From NCBI RefSeq assembly GCF_025460765.1, contig NZ_JAMWEG010000008.1:285370-349369 (forward strand): a stretch of 64,000 nt of DNA. Direction: 5' to 3'. This DNA comes from Micromonospora sp. MA102. Lineage in GTDB: Bacteria; Actinomycetota; Actinomycetes; Mycobacteriales; Micromonosporaceae. The notes beneath the pieces were generated by a model, which did not search any database, was not told the DNA's origin, and saw only the letters and a list, made by a program, of their open reading frames with translations. This document shows, one piece after another, positions 9,401 through 18,284 of the stretch. Each line of letters starts with the position of its first letter. The first letter of the stretch is position 1. A program made the position numbers and the translations under genes.

Positions 9401-10018
9401 TCAGGCGGGAAGCCAGCCCCGGGCGCGGAGCCAGTCGCGGACGACTCCCGCCGTGGCCGCCGGGTCGCCGCGGAGGTCGTGCCGCTCGCCCGGACGGGTC
9501 ACCACCTCGACGCCGGCCCCGGGCTCGGGCACCCCGAACGGGTCCCGGTCGCCGTTGACCACCAGCGTGGGCAGGCCGGTGCGCAGTTCCTCGGCCCGCG
9601 AGCGTTCCGGCCGCCCCGGCGGGTGCAGCGGGAACGCCAGCGCGACGATGCCGGCCGCGCCGACCGCGTGGGCGGTGCGGCAGGCGACCCGGGCGCCGCT
9701 GGACCGGCCGCCGACCACCCAGCGGGCCGCCTCGGGGTGGCGGGTTCTGAGTTCGGCCAGTACGGCCGTCCACGCCTCGTCGAGGTGTCCGGCCGGGGCG
9801 GGGGCGCGCCGGCCGGCGACCCGGTACGGCTGGGTCACCCGGACCACACCCGCGCCGGCGTCGACCAGCGCGTCCCGGACCGCCACCAGGTCCGGGGCGT
9901 CCACGTCGCCACCGGCCCCGTGACCGAGCACCAGCACGGTGGCGCCGCCGGCCACCGGCGGATCGATGTGGACCCGGGCCGGTCCGCGGGGTGTCCCGAT
10001 CTCGTCACTGTGCCGCAC
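9401..10018 (-). CDS. Alpha/beta-hydrolase, dienelactone-hydrolase-like
   Basis: A 205-residue cytosolic hydrolase. The nucleophile elbow G-x-S-x-G reads GGRSSGAR near residue 105, LVLGHGAGG near residue 30 supplies the oxyanion-hole region, GDRDPFG near residue 160 carries the acid, and ERHDLRG near residue 178 carries the catalytic histidine. The short cap-less form resembles the KANL3/TEX30-like group. The substrate is unknown. It is on the same strand as the WhiB gene upstream and is separated from the sigma operon by an inverted repeat. Confidence 0.85.
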   Translation of the reverse strand: MRHSDEIGTPRGPARVHIDPPVAGGATVLVLGHGAGGDVDAPDLVAVRDALVDAGAGVVRVTQPYRVAGRRAPAPAGHLDEAWTAVLAELRTRHPEAARWVVGGRSSGARVACRTAHAVGAAGIVALAFPLHPPGRPERSRAEELRTGLPTLVVNGDRDPFGVPEPGAGVEVVTRPGERHDLRGDPAATAGVVRDWLRARGWLPA

Positions 10019-10075
10019 GGGCCCATTCTGCGGCCGGCCCGGCGCGCGGCTGTCGTCCGGTGCGGAAACAGCGTC

Positions 10076-10105
10076 GCCCGCGTCTCCCGGCGGGGAGACG
10101 CGGGC
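10076..10105 (-). terminator. Hairpin terminator after the WhiB gene
   Basis: GCCCGCGTCTCCC (10076-10088) pairs with 13 bases of 10092-10105 around a three-base loop, directly downstream of the WhiB stop at 10121. Confidence 0.6.
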
Positions 10106-10120
10106 GGCGGCCGAACGGCA

Positions 10121-10513
10121 TCAGCTCGACGGCACCAGCGTGAGCAGGCGGTCGCGGACCGGTGGGCCGGCCTCGTCGAGGACGTCCGGATCCGGCTGCA
10201 CCTCGCTGCGCCAGGCGACCAGCATGGCCCGCCGCTCGCGGGGTGTGGTGCCGCCCCAGACGCCGTGGCAGTCACCCACCTCCAGGGCCCAGGCGAGGCA
10301 GGACCCCTGGACGTCGCAACTGCGGCAGAGCGCCACGGCCGCGTCGGCCGGTTCGTTGGGCGCCGGAAAGAACGTCTCCGGATCCACGCTCTGGCAGGTT
10401 CCTCTGGTCCGCCACGCCTCGTCGTGGCGCCGCTCGCGCAGGGCCCGCAGCAGTCGCGGATCTCGCCGCGCGGCGGCCACCTCGTGCGGGCGGGGCATGC
10501 GTGCCCGTGTCAA
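10121..10513 (-). CDS. WhiB-family iron-sulfur regulator
   Basis: A Wbl protein with the four cluster-binding cysteines in order: C in RGTCQSVDPETFFP, then CRSCDVQGSC, followed by the GVWGGTTPRERRAM turn that contacts sigma region 4. An N-terminal stretch of about 40 arginine-rich residues precedes the first cysteine, longer than in WhiB1-type proteins. I chose the TTG at 10513 because GGGGAGGTGGG sits eight bases upstream; an ATG at 10549 is in frame but lacks a ribosome site. The AT-hook of WhiB7 is absent. It probably binds a 4Fe-4S cluster and acts with the principal sigma factor; the regulon is unknown. Confidence 0.87.
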   Translation of the reverse strand: MTRARMPRPHEVAAARRDPRLLRALRERRHDEAWRTRGTCQSVDPETFFPAPNEPADAAVALCRSCDVQGSCLAWALEVGDCHGVWGGTTPRERRAMLVAWRSEVQPDPDVLDEAGPPVRDRLLTLVPSS

Positions 10514-10605
10514 TACACCCACCTCCCCCGTGGGACCGGCAAAGATCATGGAAGATCGATGGGTGTCATCCGCCCCGTGCGAACAGACCCCAACACCGGC
10601 GCTGT

Positions 10606-10635
10606 GTTCTATCGCACTTGCGCAGGCGGGGACAA
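10606..10635 (-). promoter_or_regulatory. Possible SigA-type promoter for the WhiB gene
   Basis: On the minus strand TTGTCC (10635-10630) and TAGAAC (10611-10606) are spaced by 18 bases, giving a leader of about 85 nt before the TTG at 10513. The -10 match is weak. Confidence 0.35.
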
Positions 10636-10722
10636 GAGCCTTCGGTAAACATGGCTAAACGGCCGGGCGACGTTTCAGGCGCAACCCCGGCAAATCAGCA
10701 CACGACAATGTGCTGAGCGTGA

Positions 10723-11430
10723 TCAGAACAGGGTCATTTCCGTCTCGGCCTCCGCACGCGCCAGGGGGACCCGGGCGGTCAGCTCCGGGCCGTCGTTGCG
10801 GACGTCGCCGACCGCCGGCGAGACCGGGCGGATCTCCAGCCCCGCCAGCCAGGCCGGGGCGGGCGGCGCGAGCAGCTCGGCGGGCTCGGCGGCGGCGCCC
10901 AGCCAGGCCGCCCAGCGCTCCCGGGGCAGCAGCAGCGGCATCCGGTCGTGCACCTCGGCCAGCTCGCCGACCGCCGCGGTGGTCAGCACGCTGAACGTGA
11001 GCCGCGCCTCGCCGGCCGGCTCCCAGACCGACCAGATGCCCGCGAAGGCCAGCACCGAGCCGTCGCGCGGGGTCATGAAGTAGGGCTGCCGCCGGCCGTC
11101 GGCCTGCCGGACCCACTCGTACCAGCCGTCGGCCGGGACCAGGCAGCGGCGGCGGGCGAACGACGGGGCGTACGCCCGGCTGGTGGCGATGGTCTCCACC
11201 CGCGCGTTGATCATGCGGGCGGCGCCGGCGGCGGTGCGGGACCAGTGTGGCACCAGCCCCCAGCGGCCGACGGAGAGCAGCCGGTGCCCCTCCGGAGCCA
11301 GCCGGACGAGCGGCACGGGATCGGTCGGGGCGACGTTGAAGTCCGGGCCGACCCCGCCGGTCTCGTCGGACGACTCGAACAGCGCGCTCAGGTCGCCCGC
11401 GCTCCGGGTCGTCGCGTACCTCCCGCACAT
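10723..11430 (-). CDS. SRAP-domain protein (YedK/HMCES family)
   Basis: A 235-residue protein that crosslinks to abasic sites in single-stranded DNA and shields them during replication. It begins MCGRYATT, so cysteine 2 becomes the N-terminal catalytic residue after methionine removal. Other family marks are FNVAPTDPVPLVR, RWGLVPHWS, MINARVETI, RRCLVPADGWYEW and the catalytic histidine in EVHDRMPLLLP near residue 180. It is divergent from aroA, as in the mycobacterial Rv3226c-aroA pair. Start from the ATG at 11430 is fixed by the Cys2 requirement. Confidence 0.94.
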   Translation of the reverse strand: MCGRYATTRSAGDLSALFESSDETGGVGPDFNVAPTDPVPLVRLAPEGHRLLSVGRWGLVPHWSRTAAGAARMINARVETIATSRAYAPSFARRRCLVPADGWYEWVRQADGRRQPYFMTPRDGSVLAFAGIWSVWEPAGEARLTFSVLTTAAVGELAEVHDRMPLLLPRERWAAWLGAAAEPAELLAPPAPAWLAGLEIRPVSPAVGDVRNDGPELTARVPLARAEAETEMTLF

Positions 11431-11532
11431 GGCGCCAACGCTAACCCGCCGGCGGCGTTCCGGCTGTCCCGCCAACCGGGAGCAGGAGCGACGGGCGGTT
11501 CCACCGGCCCGCGGAGTTGGCAGAATGTGAGC

Positions 11533-12834
11533 GTGGGGAATCTGACCGCGACCCGGCCGCCGCAGCCGTGGACCGCGCCGACCGCGAGCGACCCGGTCGC
11601 CGCGACGCTGCGCCTGCCCGGCTCCAAGTCGATGACCGCCCGGGCCCTGGTGCTCGGCGCGCTGGCCAGCGGCCCGTCGACGCTCGACCGGCCGCTGCGC
11701 GCCCGGGACACCGAGCTGATGGCCGGCGGCCTGCGCGAGCTGGGCGCGCACATGTCCGTGTCCGACGACGACCGCTGGCTGGTCCGGCCGCACCCGCTGG
11801 TCGGCCCGGCGCACGTCGACGTCGGCCTGGCCGGCACGGTGATGCGGTTCCTGCCGGCGGTGGCCGGCCTGGCCGAGGGCCGGGTCACCTTCGACGGCGA
11901 CCCGCACGCCCGGACCCGCCCGCTCGGCCCGCTGATCGGCGCGCTGCGCTCCCTCGGCGTCCGCATCGACGCCCCGCCGGTCGGCAGCCTGCCACTGGTC
12001 GTCCTCGGCGCCGGCCGGGTCACCGGCGGCGAGGTGGTCATCGACGCCTCCGCCTCCAGCCAGCTCGTCTCCGGGCTGCTGCTGGCCGGGCCGCGCTTCG
12101 ACCGAGGCGTGGTGGTCCGGCACGAGGGGCCCCCGGTGCCGTCCGCTCCGCACCTGCGGATGACCGTGCAGATGCTGCGCGCCGCCGGGGCAGCGGTCGA
12201 CGACACCACGCCCGACGTCTGGGCGGTCGAGCCCGGCCCGCTGACCGGGCGCGGCTGGGAGATCGAGCCCGACCTGTCCGGAGCGGCGCCGTTCTTCGCC
12301 GCCGCCCTGGTCACCGGCGGCGAGGTGACCCTCCAGGGCTGGCCGCGCAGCAGCCTCCAGCCGGTCGAGCAGCTGCGCGGGCTGCTGCACCGGATGGGCG
12401 GCGAGGTGATCCTGGGCACCGACGGGCTGACCGTGCGGGGCACCGGCACGGTCCGCGGGCTGGACGCCGACCTCTCCGACGTCGGCGAGCTGACCCCGGT
12501 GCTGACCGCGCTGGCCATGCTGGCCGACTCCCCGTCCCGGCTGACCGGCGTGGGCCACATCCGGGGGCACGAGACCGACCGGGTCGCCGCCCTGGCCAAG
12601 GAGTTCGCCGCGCTGGGCGCGGACCTCACCGAGACCACCGACGGGCTGGAGATCCGGCCCCGCCCGCTGCGCGGCGGGACCTTCCGGACGTACGACGACC
12701 ACCGGATGGCGCACGCCGCGGCGGTGGCCGGGCTGGCGGTCCCCGGCATCGAGGTCGACGACGTGTCGTGCACCTCGAAGACCATGCCGGAGTTCCCGGC
12801 GCTATGGTCGGGGATGGTGACGGGTAAGAGCTGA
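11533..12834 (+). CDS. aroA: 3-phosphoshikimate 1-carboxyvinyltransferase (EPSP synthase)
   Basis: Sixth step of the shikimate pathway: transfer of the enolpyruvyl group from phosphoenolpyruvate to shikimate 3-phosphate. It has 433 residues from the GTG at 11533; a GTG two codons upstream is also possible. Signatures are LRLPGSKSMTARALVLGALA (substrate lysine and serine), the LAGTVMRFLPAVAG loop, SSQLVSGLLLAG, the DLSDVGELTPVLTALAMLAD region and TYDDHRMAHAAAVAGL. The sequence is of the actinobacterial type, without insertions. rsgA follows 16 bp downstream and is probably cotranscribed. Confidence 0.96.
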   Translation: MGNLTATRPPQPWTAPTASDPVAATLRLPGSKSMTARALVLGALASGPSTLDRPLRARDTELMAGGLRELGAHMSVSDDDRWLVRPHPLVGPAHVDVGLAGTVMRFLPAVAGLAEGRVTFDGDPHARTRPLGPLIGALRSLGVRIDAPPVGSLPLVVLGAGRVTGGEVVIDASASSQLVSGLLLAGPRFDRGVVVRHEGPPVPSAPHLRMTVQMLRAAGAAVDDTTPDVWAVEPGPLTGRGWEIEPDLSGAAPFFAAALVTGGEVTLQGWPRSSLQPVEQLRGLLHRMGGEVILGTDGLTVRGTGTVRGLDADLSDVGELTPVLTALAMLADSPSRLTGVGHIRGHETDRVAALAKEFAALGADLTETTDGLEIRPRPLRGGTFRTYDDHRMAHAAAVAGLAVPGIEVDDVSCTSKTMPEFPALWSGMVTGKS

Positions 12835-12850
12835 CGACGGGGGGGACGTC

Positions 12851-13948
12851 CTGGCGACGAAGCGGCGGGAGTACGACGAGGACGACGTCCGGGTCCGACC
12901 CGGCAGGTCGTCGCGCCCGCGCACGCGCACCCGTCCCCGTCACGAGGACGCCGTGGACGGGTTCGTGATCGCCGTCGACCGGGGGCGCTACACCTGCGTG
13001 TTCCTCGACGCCGAGCCGGACTCCCCGACCGTGACCGCCATGCGGGCGCGCGAGCTGGGCCGCAAGTCGGTGGTGGTGGGCGACCGGGTGGGCCTGGTCG
13101 GCGACACCTCGGGCGCTCCCGGGGCGCTGGCCCGGATCGTCCGGATCGCCGAGCGCCGCTCGGTGCTGCGGCGGACGGCGGAGGACGACGCCACCACCGC
13201 CGAAGGACGGCTGGAACGGGTGGTCGTGGCCAACGCCGACCAGCTCGTGATCGTCAGCGCACTGGCCGACCCGCCGCCGCGCACCGGGTTCATCGACCGC
13301 TGCCTGGTGGCCGCGTACGACGCCGACATCGAGCCGCTGCTCTGCCTCACCAAGGCCGACCTGGCCGGCCCGGAGGCGGTGCTCGGCTACTACACCGAGC
13401 TGGAACTGCCGTACGTGCTGATCCGGCCGGACTCCGACCTGGCCGCGCTGCGCGCGCTGCTCGCCGGGCGGGTGTCCGTCATGGTCGGGCACTCCGGGGT
13501 GGGCAAGTCGACGCTTGTCAACCGCCTCGTGCCGGAGGCTGACCGGGCGGTCGGCACGGTCAGCGCGATCGGCCGGGGCCGGCACACCTCGACCAGCGCC
13601 GTGGCGCTCGGGCTGCCCCCGCACCCGCAGGGCGACCCCGGCTCGGCGCAGTCGGCGCCGGGCTGGATCATCGACACCCCGGGCGTGCGCAGCTTCGGGC
13701 TGGCGCACGTGTCCGCGGAGAGCCTGCTGCACGGCTTCCCGGACCTGGTGGAGGCGACTGTCGACTGCCCGGCCAACTGCCAGCACACCGCCGAGGAGGC
13801 GGACTGCGCGCTGGACGCCTGGGTGGCCGCCGGCAAGGCGGACCCGCGCCGGCTGGCCTCGTACCGCCGGTTGCTGGCCTCCCGCAGCGGCGAGGGTGAC
13901 GCGCGCGAACCGGAGCGGAACCCCGGCGACCCGCTCGCCGGTTCCTGA
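12851..13948 (+). CDS. rsgA: Ribosome small-subunit maturation GTPase RsgA
   Basis: Circularly permuted GTPase acting late in 30S assembly. After an OB-fold, the GTPase motifs run G4 (LCLTKADLAG), G1 (MVGHSGVGKSTLVN), G3 (IIDTPGVRSFGL), then a C-terminal zinc knuckle CPANCQH-x5-C. Reading upstream of the first conventional start (GTG 12953) gives 34 residues, including YDEDDVRVRPGRSSRPRTRT, that match the conserved N-terminus of actinobacterial RsgA, but no ATG, GTG or TTG exists between the in-frame TGA at 12815 and this segment. The only fitting initiator is CTG at 12851, five bases after a G-run. I annotate that start, giving 365 residues. It lies 16 bp after aroA. Confidence 0.9.
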   Translation: MATKRREYDEDDVRVRPGRSSRPRTRTRPRHEDAVDGFVIAVDRGRYTCVFLDAEPDSPTVTAMRARELGRKSVVVGDRVGLVGDTSGAPGALARIVRIAERRSVLRRTAEDDATTAEGRLERVVVANADQLVIVSALADPPPRTGFIDRCLVAAYDADIEPLLCLTKADLAGPEAVLGYYTELELPYVLIRPDSDLAALRALLAGRVSVMVGHSGVGKSTLVNRLVPEADRAVGTVSAIGRGRHTSTSAVALGLPPHPQGDPGSAQSAPGWIIDTPGVRSFGLAHVSAESLLHGFPDLVEATVDCPANCQHTAEEADCALDAWVAAGKADPRRLASYRRLLASRSGEGDAREPERNPGDPLAGS

Positions 13949-14007
13949 GCGGCGGGACCCGGGCTCCCCGCGCGTCACGGCGGCACGGGCGTCGCTAGCG
14001 TGTCCGC

Positions 14008-14826
14008 ATGACCGGGTACGCCGACGACCTCGCCCTCGCCCACCGGCTCGCCGACGCCGCCGACGCGGTCGCCACGGCCCGGTTCCGCGCCCTCGACCTG
14101 CGGGTCGAGTCGAAGCCCGACCTGACCCCGGTGTCCGACGCGGACACGGCCGTGGAGCGGGAGATCCGCGCCCTGCTGGCCGCCCACCGTCCCGGCGACG
14201 GCCTGCTCGGCGAGGAGTACGGCGAGCAGCCCGCCACCGGCCCCGACGGGCGGCGCTGGGTCGTCGACCCGATCGACGGCACCAAGAACTTCGTCCGGGG
14301 CGTACCCGTGTGGGCCACCCTGATCGCGCTGCTGGAGGGTGACCGGCCGGTGCTCGGCCTGGTGTCCGCCCCGGCGCTGCACCGGCGCTGGTGGGCGGCC
14401 CGCGGGGCGGGCGCCTTCGCCGGCCCCGACGCGGCCTCCGGCGCGCCGATCCGGGTCTCCGGGGTGACCACCCTGGCCGACGCCAGCTTCTGCTACTCCT
14501 CGCTGACCGGGTGGGAGGAGGCCGGCCGGCTGGACGCGGTCCTCCAGATCATGCGGGACGCCTGGCGCAGCCGGGCCTACGGCGACTTCTACGGCTACAT
14601 GCTCCTGGCCGAGGGGGCGCTGGACGTGATGGTGGAGCCGGAACTGTCGCTCTGGGACATCGCGGCGCTGGTCCCGATCGTCACCGAGGCGGGTGGCACG
14701 GTCACCGATTTGGCCGGGCGACCGTCCCCGGCCGGGGACGGCTCCGGCGAGCACAGCGCCGTAGCCAGCAACGGCGCGCTGCACGACGACATCCTGGCCC
14801 GGCTCGGCCGGCCGGCCGAGCGCTGA
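14008..14826 (+). CDS. hisN: Histidinol-phosphatase of the inositol-monophosphatase family
   Basis: A 272-residue, metal-dependent phosphatase. Metal-binding motifs are clear: LLGEEYGE (about residue 69), WVVDPIDGTKNFVRG (residues 87-101) and the C-terminal LWDIAALVPIVTEAGG (about residue 214). The KNFVRGVPVWATLIAL segment is characteristic of HisN rather than of inositol phosphatases. It catalyses histidinol phosphate to histidinol in histidine synthesis. No other his gene lies in the window; it follows rsgA by 59 bp. Other IMPase-family substrates cannot be fully excluded. Confidence 0.85.
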   Translation: MTGYADDLALAHRLADAADAVATARFRALDLRVESKPDLTPVSDADTAVEREIRALLAAHRPGDGLLGEEYGEQPATGPDGRRWVVDPIDGTKNFVRGVPVWATLIALLEGDRPVLGLVSAPALHRRWWAARGAGAFAGPDAASGAPIRVSGVTTLADASFCYSSLTGWEEAGRLDAVLQIMRDAWRSRAYGDFYGYMLLAEGALDVMVEPELSLWDIAALVPIVTEAGGTVTDLAGRPSPAGDGSGEHSAVASNGALHDDILARLGRPAER

Positions 14827-14853
14827 CCCGCCGGCAACCTCTATCCTCGCCAG

Positions 14854-15753
14854 GTGGTGTCCTCCGGTTGGTGCTTCCTGGCGGCGATGATCGTCGCGTA
14901 CGGCTTCGCCAATCTCCTCCAGTCGGTGGCCGCGGCGCGGACCACCGTGCACCACACCTTCGATCCGGGGCTGCTGCTCCGGCTGGCCGGCCACCGGACG
15001 TACCTGGTCGGGCTCTCCTGCCAGGTGGTCGGTTTCGTGCTGGCCTTCCTGGCCCGCCGCGACCTGCCGCTGTTCCTGGTCCAGGCCAGCGTGGCGGCCG
15101 GGCTGGGCGTGACCGCCGTGCTCGGCGTGCTGGTGCTCAAGTGGCGCCTGCCGGCCGCCGAGGTGGCGCTGCTGGTACTCCTGTTCGGGGGGATCATCGC
15201 GCTGGTGCTGGCCGCCGAGCCGGCGCCGTCCCGGCAGCTCGGCACGGCCGGGCTGGTCGGCCTGGCGGTGGCGCTCGGGGTGATCGCCGTGCTCGGCTTC
15301 TTCGCCGCCCGCCTGCACGGCGCGCCCGGCTCGGTGACGCTGGGCGCGCTGGCCGGGATGGCGTTCTCCGCCGCCGCGGTGGCGGCCCGCCCGCTCGCCT
15401 CGGCCGACTCGGCGGAGGCGTTCGTCCGCGACCCGCTCCTCTACCTGCTGATCGTCCACTCGGTGGTCGGCCAGCTCCTGCTCGGCCTGGCCATGCAGCG
15501 CGGCTCGACCACGGCCGCCGTGGCCGCCATGGACGCCGCCGGTGCGGTGCCCGCGGCGATCGTCGGCCTGCTGCTGCTCAACGACCGGATCTGGCCCGGC
15601 CGGGAGTGGCTGGCCGGGGTCGGCTTCCTGGCCACGCTGGCCGCGGTGGTCGGCCTGACCCGCTACGCCGAGCCGCAGCACCACCACGCGGTGGCCCGGA
15701 ACCGGGAGCGTTCCATGATCGGCGCCGGCTCGGCCGTCCGCGCCCGGCGTTGA
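14854..15753 (+). CDS. DMT-like multispanning membrane protein
   Basis: A 299-residue membrane protein with about nine or ten hydrophobic helices, consistent with a drug/metabolite transporter (EamA-like) or magnesium-transporter-like fold. Examples are the segments around VALLVLLFGGIIALVLAA and AVPAAIVGLLLLNDRIWPG. No substrate motif is recognised. Starts are GTG at 14854 or the adjacent GTG at 14857. It follows hisN by 27 bp and is convergent with the glycosyltransferase, whose stop lies within two bases. Confidence 0.75.
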   Translation: MVSSGWCFLAAMIVAYGFANLLQSVAAARTTVHHTFDPGLLLRLAGHRTYLVGLSCQVVGFVLAFLARRDLPLFLVQASVAAGLGVTAVLGVLVLKWRLPAAEVALLVLLFGGIIALVLAAEPAPSRQLGTAGLVGLAVALGVIAVLGFFAARLHGAPGSVTLGALAGMAFSAAAVAARPLASADSAEAFVRDPLLYLLIVHSVVGQLLLGLAMQRGSTTAAVAAMDAAGAVPAAIVGLLLLNDRIWPGREWLAGVGFLATLAAVVGLTRYAEPQHHHAVARNRERSMIGAGSAVRARR

Positions 15754-15754
15754 C

Positions 15755-17008
15755 TCAGGCCGCCTCGACCGGTCCGCGCTGGTCGGCGGCGACCTCGACG
15801 GGGCGGGTGACCGCGACCGCCGGCTCGGCTGGCTTGCGGCGCCCGATCACCCGCTCGTAGAGCCGCTCCAGCGCGCCCGCCGTCCGTTCCCACGTGTAGC
15901 TGCACCGGACCCGGTCCACGGCGGCGTGCCCGTACGCGAACCGCCCGGCGTTGTCGGCGAGGATCCGGCGCAGGGTGACCCCGAGGGTGCGCACGTCCCC
16001 GGGCGGCACCAGCTTGCCGGTCACCTCGTCGACCACCGCGTCGGCGATGCCACCCATGGCGTAGCCGACCACCGGGACGCCGCAGGCCATCGCCTCCAGC
16101 GACACCCGGCCGGCCGACGAGTAGTGCGGGGTGCAGGCGACCACGTCGGCGGAGCGGTACCAGGTGGCCATCTGGTCGTGCGGGACCGCGCCGACCAGCT
16201 TCACCTGGTCGGCCACCCCGGTCCGCTCGGCCAGCTCGCGCAGCCGGCGCGCCTCGGCGTGGTCGGCGAGCTGCTCGGCCGGCGGGCCGCCGGCGATCAC
16301 CAGCTCGGCGTCGCCGACGAGCCGCATGGCCCGGATCAGGTCCTCCTGACCGTGGCCGGCCGCGAGCCCGCCGACGGAGAGGATGCGGGCCCGCTGGTCC
16401 CGGGGGGCCGCCTCGCCGTCCGGATGGAACTGCGCGGTGTCGACCCCGGTCGGCACCATGGCCACCGAGGTGCGCTGGAGTCCCATCCGGGTCAGCTCGT
16501 CGACCTCGTCGTTGCACTGGGCCACGGCGATGTCGACGGCCCGGGTCAGCGCCCGTTCCAGCGGGATCCGCTCCCCCGGACCGTCGTACCGGCCGCCGAG
16601 GTGGCGAAGCTGCTCGACGCCGAGGGAGTGGAAGGTCTGCACCACCGGGATGTCGGTCTCCCGGACGGCGTGGGCGGCGGCCAGACCGCCGACCCAGTAG
16701 TGCCCGTGCACCACCTCGGGGGCCCAGCCGTCGGACCACCGCTGGGCCAGCCAGCGGCCGAACTCGGTGACGTACGGGACCAGTTCGGCGGTGGGCAGCG
16801 GGGCGGGCGGGCCGACGGGGACCCGCTCCAGGTGGTAGCCGTCCACGTCCACGGACTCCTGGCCCTGCGCGTCGCGGCGCTCGTACACCCGGACGTCGTG
16901 GCCCCGTGCGGCGAGTTCGGCCGCCACCCGCGCGATGTGCTGGTGGGTCCCGACGGTGGGACCGTCGACGGACGGGCCGGCGTGCGCACACACAAGGCCG
17001 ACGCGCAT
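15755..17008 (-). CDS. GT-B glycosyltransferase (GT4-like)
   Basis: A 417-residue retaining glycosyltransferase with two Rossmann domains. The N-terminal domain opens MRVGLVCAHAGPSVDGPTVG with a glycine-rich acceptor loop, and VVHGHYWVGGLAAAHA carries the conserved histidine. The C-terminal donor domain shows ILSVGGLAAGHGQEDLIRAM and the E-x7-E region CTPHYSSAGRVSLEAMACGV followed by PVVGYAMGG. The layout resembles MshA and alpha-glucan transferases, but the acceptor is not identifiable. No membrane anchor is seen. It is divergent from the SDR gene. Confidence 0.87.
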   Translation of the reverse strand: MRVGLVCAHAGPSVDGPTVGTHQHIARVAAELAARGHDVRVYERRDAQGQESVDVDGYHLERVPVGPPAPLPTAELVPYVTEFGRWLAQRWSDGWAPEVVHGHYWVGGLAAAHAVRETDIPVVQTFHSLGVEQLRHLGGRYDGPGERIPLERALTRAVDIAVAQCNDEVDELTRMGLQRTSVAMVPTGVDTAQFHPDGEAAPRDQRARILSVGGLAAGHGQEDLIRAMRLVGDAELVIAGGPPAEQLADHAEARRLRELAERTGVADQVKLVGAVPHDQMATWYRSADVVACTPHYSSAGRVSLEAMACGVPVVGYAMGGIADAVVDEVTGKLVPPGDVRTLGVTLRRILADNAGRFAYGHAAVDRVRCSYTWERTAGALERLYERVIGRRKPAEPAVAVTRPVEVAADQRGPVEAA

Positions 17009-17244
17009 GGTGCACCTCCATGCGTTCTCGCGAGCGGTGGGTCCTCCGGTCAGAGGGTCCCATTAACCCGGCCCCGGTGCGCCGAAACCTGGCAGATCGG
17101 GTGCGGACCGGCGGACCGTTCCACGGGTGGGACAGCGCGGCCCGGTCGGGTCTGGTGACAATCTGCCCCGGCCGGGCGCGCGGCAACCGTGATCCGGGCG
17201 ACTCCGGCGGCATGACCGGGCCGGACCGGGGGTACCGGCGAAGA

Positions 17245-18243
17245 ATGCCTCTCACCCGCAGCCTCGACGACGCCACCGTCGTGATCACCGGCGCCTCCAG
17301 CGGGATCGGCGCGGCCACGGCGTACGCGCTGGCCCGGCGGGGCGCCGACGTGGTGCTGGCCGCCCGGACCGAGGAGGCGCTGCGCCGGGTCGCCGACCGC
17401 TGCCGGCAGCTGGGCGGGCGGGCGCTGGTGGTGCCGACCGACGTGACCGACCCGGAGGCGGTGGAGCGGCTCGCGGCGCGGGCGGCGGGCGAGTTCGGGC
17501 GGATCGACGCCTGGGTCAACAACGCGGCGGTGGGCACGGTGGGACTCTTCGACGAGATCCCGGTGACCGAGTTCCGCCGGGTGGTCGAGGTGAACCTGCT
17601 GGGCACCGTCCACGGGACCAGGGCCGCGCTGCCCTGGCTCGACGCGGCCGGCGGCGGCGTGCTGGTCAACAACGCCTCGGTGCTGGCCGAGGTGGCCATG
17701 CCGTACCAGTCGGCGTACAACGCCACGAAGCACGCCATCCGGGGGCTGGCCGACACGGTCCGGCAGGAGCTGCGGGTCACCGGGCGTGGCCACATCTCGC
17801 TCTGCACGGTGCTGCCGGCCAGCATCGACACCCCGTTCTTCCGGCACGCCGCCAACCACACCGGGCGGGAGCTGACCCCGCCGCCCCCGGTCTACCCGCC
17901 GGACCTCGTGGCCGAGACGATCGTCCGGCTGCTGCGCCGGCCGCGCCGCGAGGCGTACGCCGGGGGCGCGGCCCGGCTCATGGGGCTCCAGTGGCGGCTC
18001 GCCCCGGCGCTGGCCGAGCGGGCGCTCGGCTGGTACACGGCGCGCACCCAGTTCGGCCCGGGCGTACGCCTGGACGCCACCGGCAACGTGTTCCACGCCG
18101 ACGCGGAGGCCGAGCGGACCGACGGCTGGCAGGGCCGGCGGGCGCAGCTGATCCGGCTGACGGCGGCCTTCGGGCTGGCGGCGGCCGGCACCGCCGTCGG
18201 CACCATGGCGGCGATGAGTCGGCGTTCCCGGACGGCACGCTGA
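17245..18243 (+). CDS. Short-chain dehydrogenase/reductase with C-terminal hydrophobic segment
   Basis: A 332-residue SDR. The NAD(P) loop TGASSGIGAATAYALARRG (about residues 12-30), NNAAVG, the catalytic NNASVLAEVAMPYQSAYNAT with Tyr and the following Lys (YNATK), and VLPASIDTPFF are all present. After the classical domain an extra 90 residues end in a hydrophobic helix (AAFGLAAAGTAVGTMAAM), suggesting membrane association. The ATG at 17245 places the Rossmann loop at the usual distance; ATG 17212 is in frame upstream. The substrate is unknown. Confidence 0.87.
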   Translation: MPLTRSLDDATVVITGASSGIGAATAYALARRGADVVLAARTEEALRRVADRCRQLGGRALVVPTDVTDPEAVERLAARAAGEFGRIDAWVNNAAVGTVGLFDEIPVTEFRRVVEVNLLGTVHGTRAALPWLDAAGGGVLVNNASVLAEVAMPYQSAYNATKHAIRGLADTVRQELRVTGRGHISLCTVLPASIDTPFFRHAANHTGRELTPPPPVYPPDLVAETIVRLLRRPRREAYAGGAARLMGLQWRLAPALAERALGWYTARTQFGPGVRLDATGNVFHADAEAERTDGWQGRRAQLIRLTAAFGLAAAGTAVGTMAAMSRRSRTAR

Positions 18244-18284
18244 TGGGTCCCGCCGACCGGACTGATGCGCGACGGGGGGCGGCC

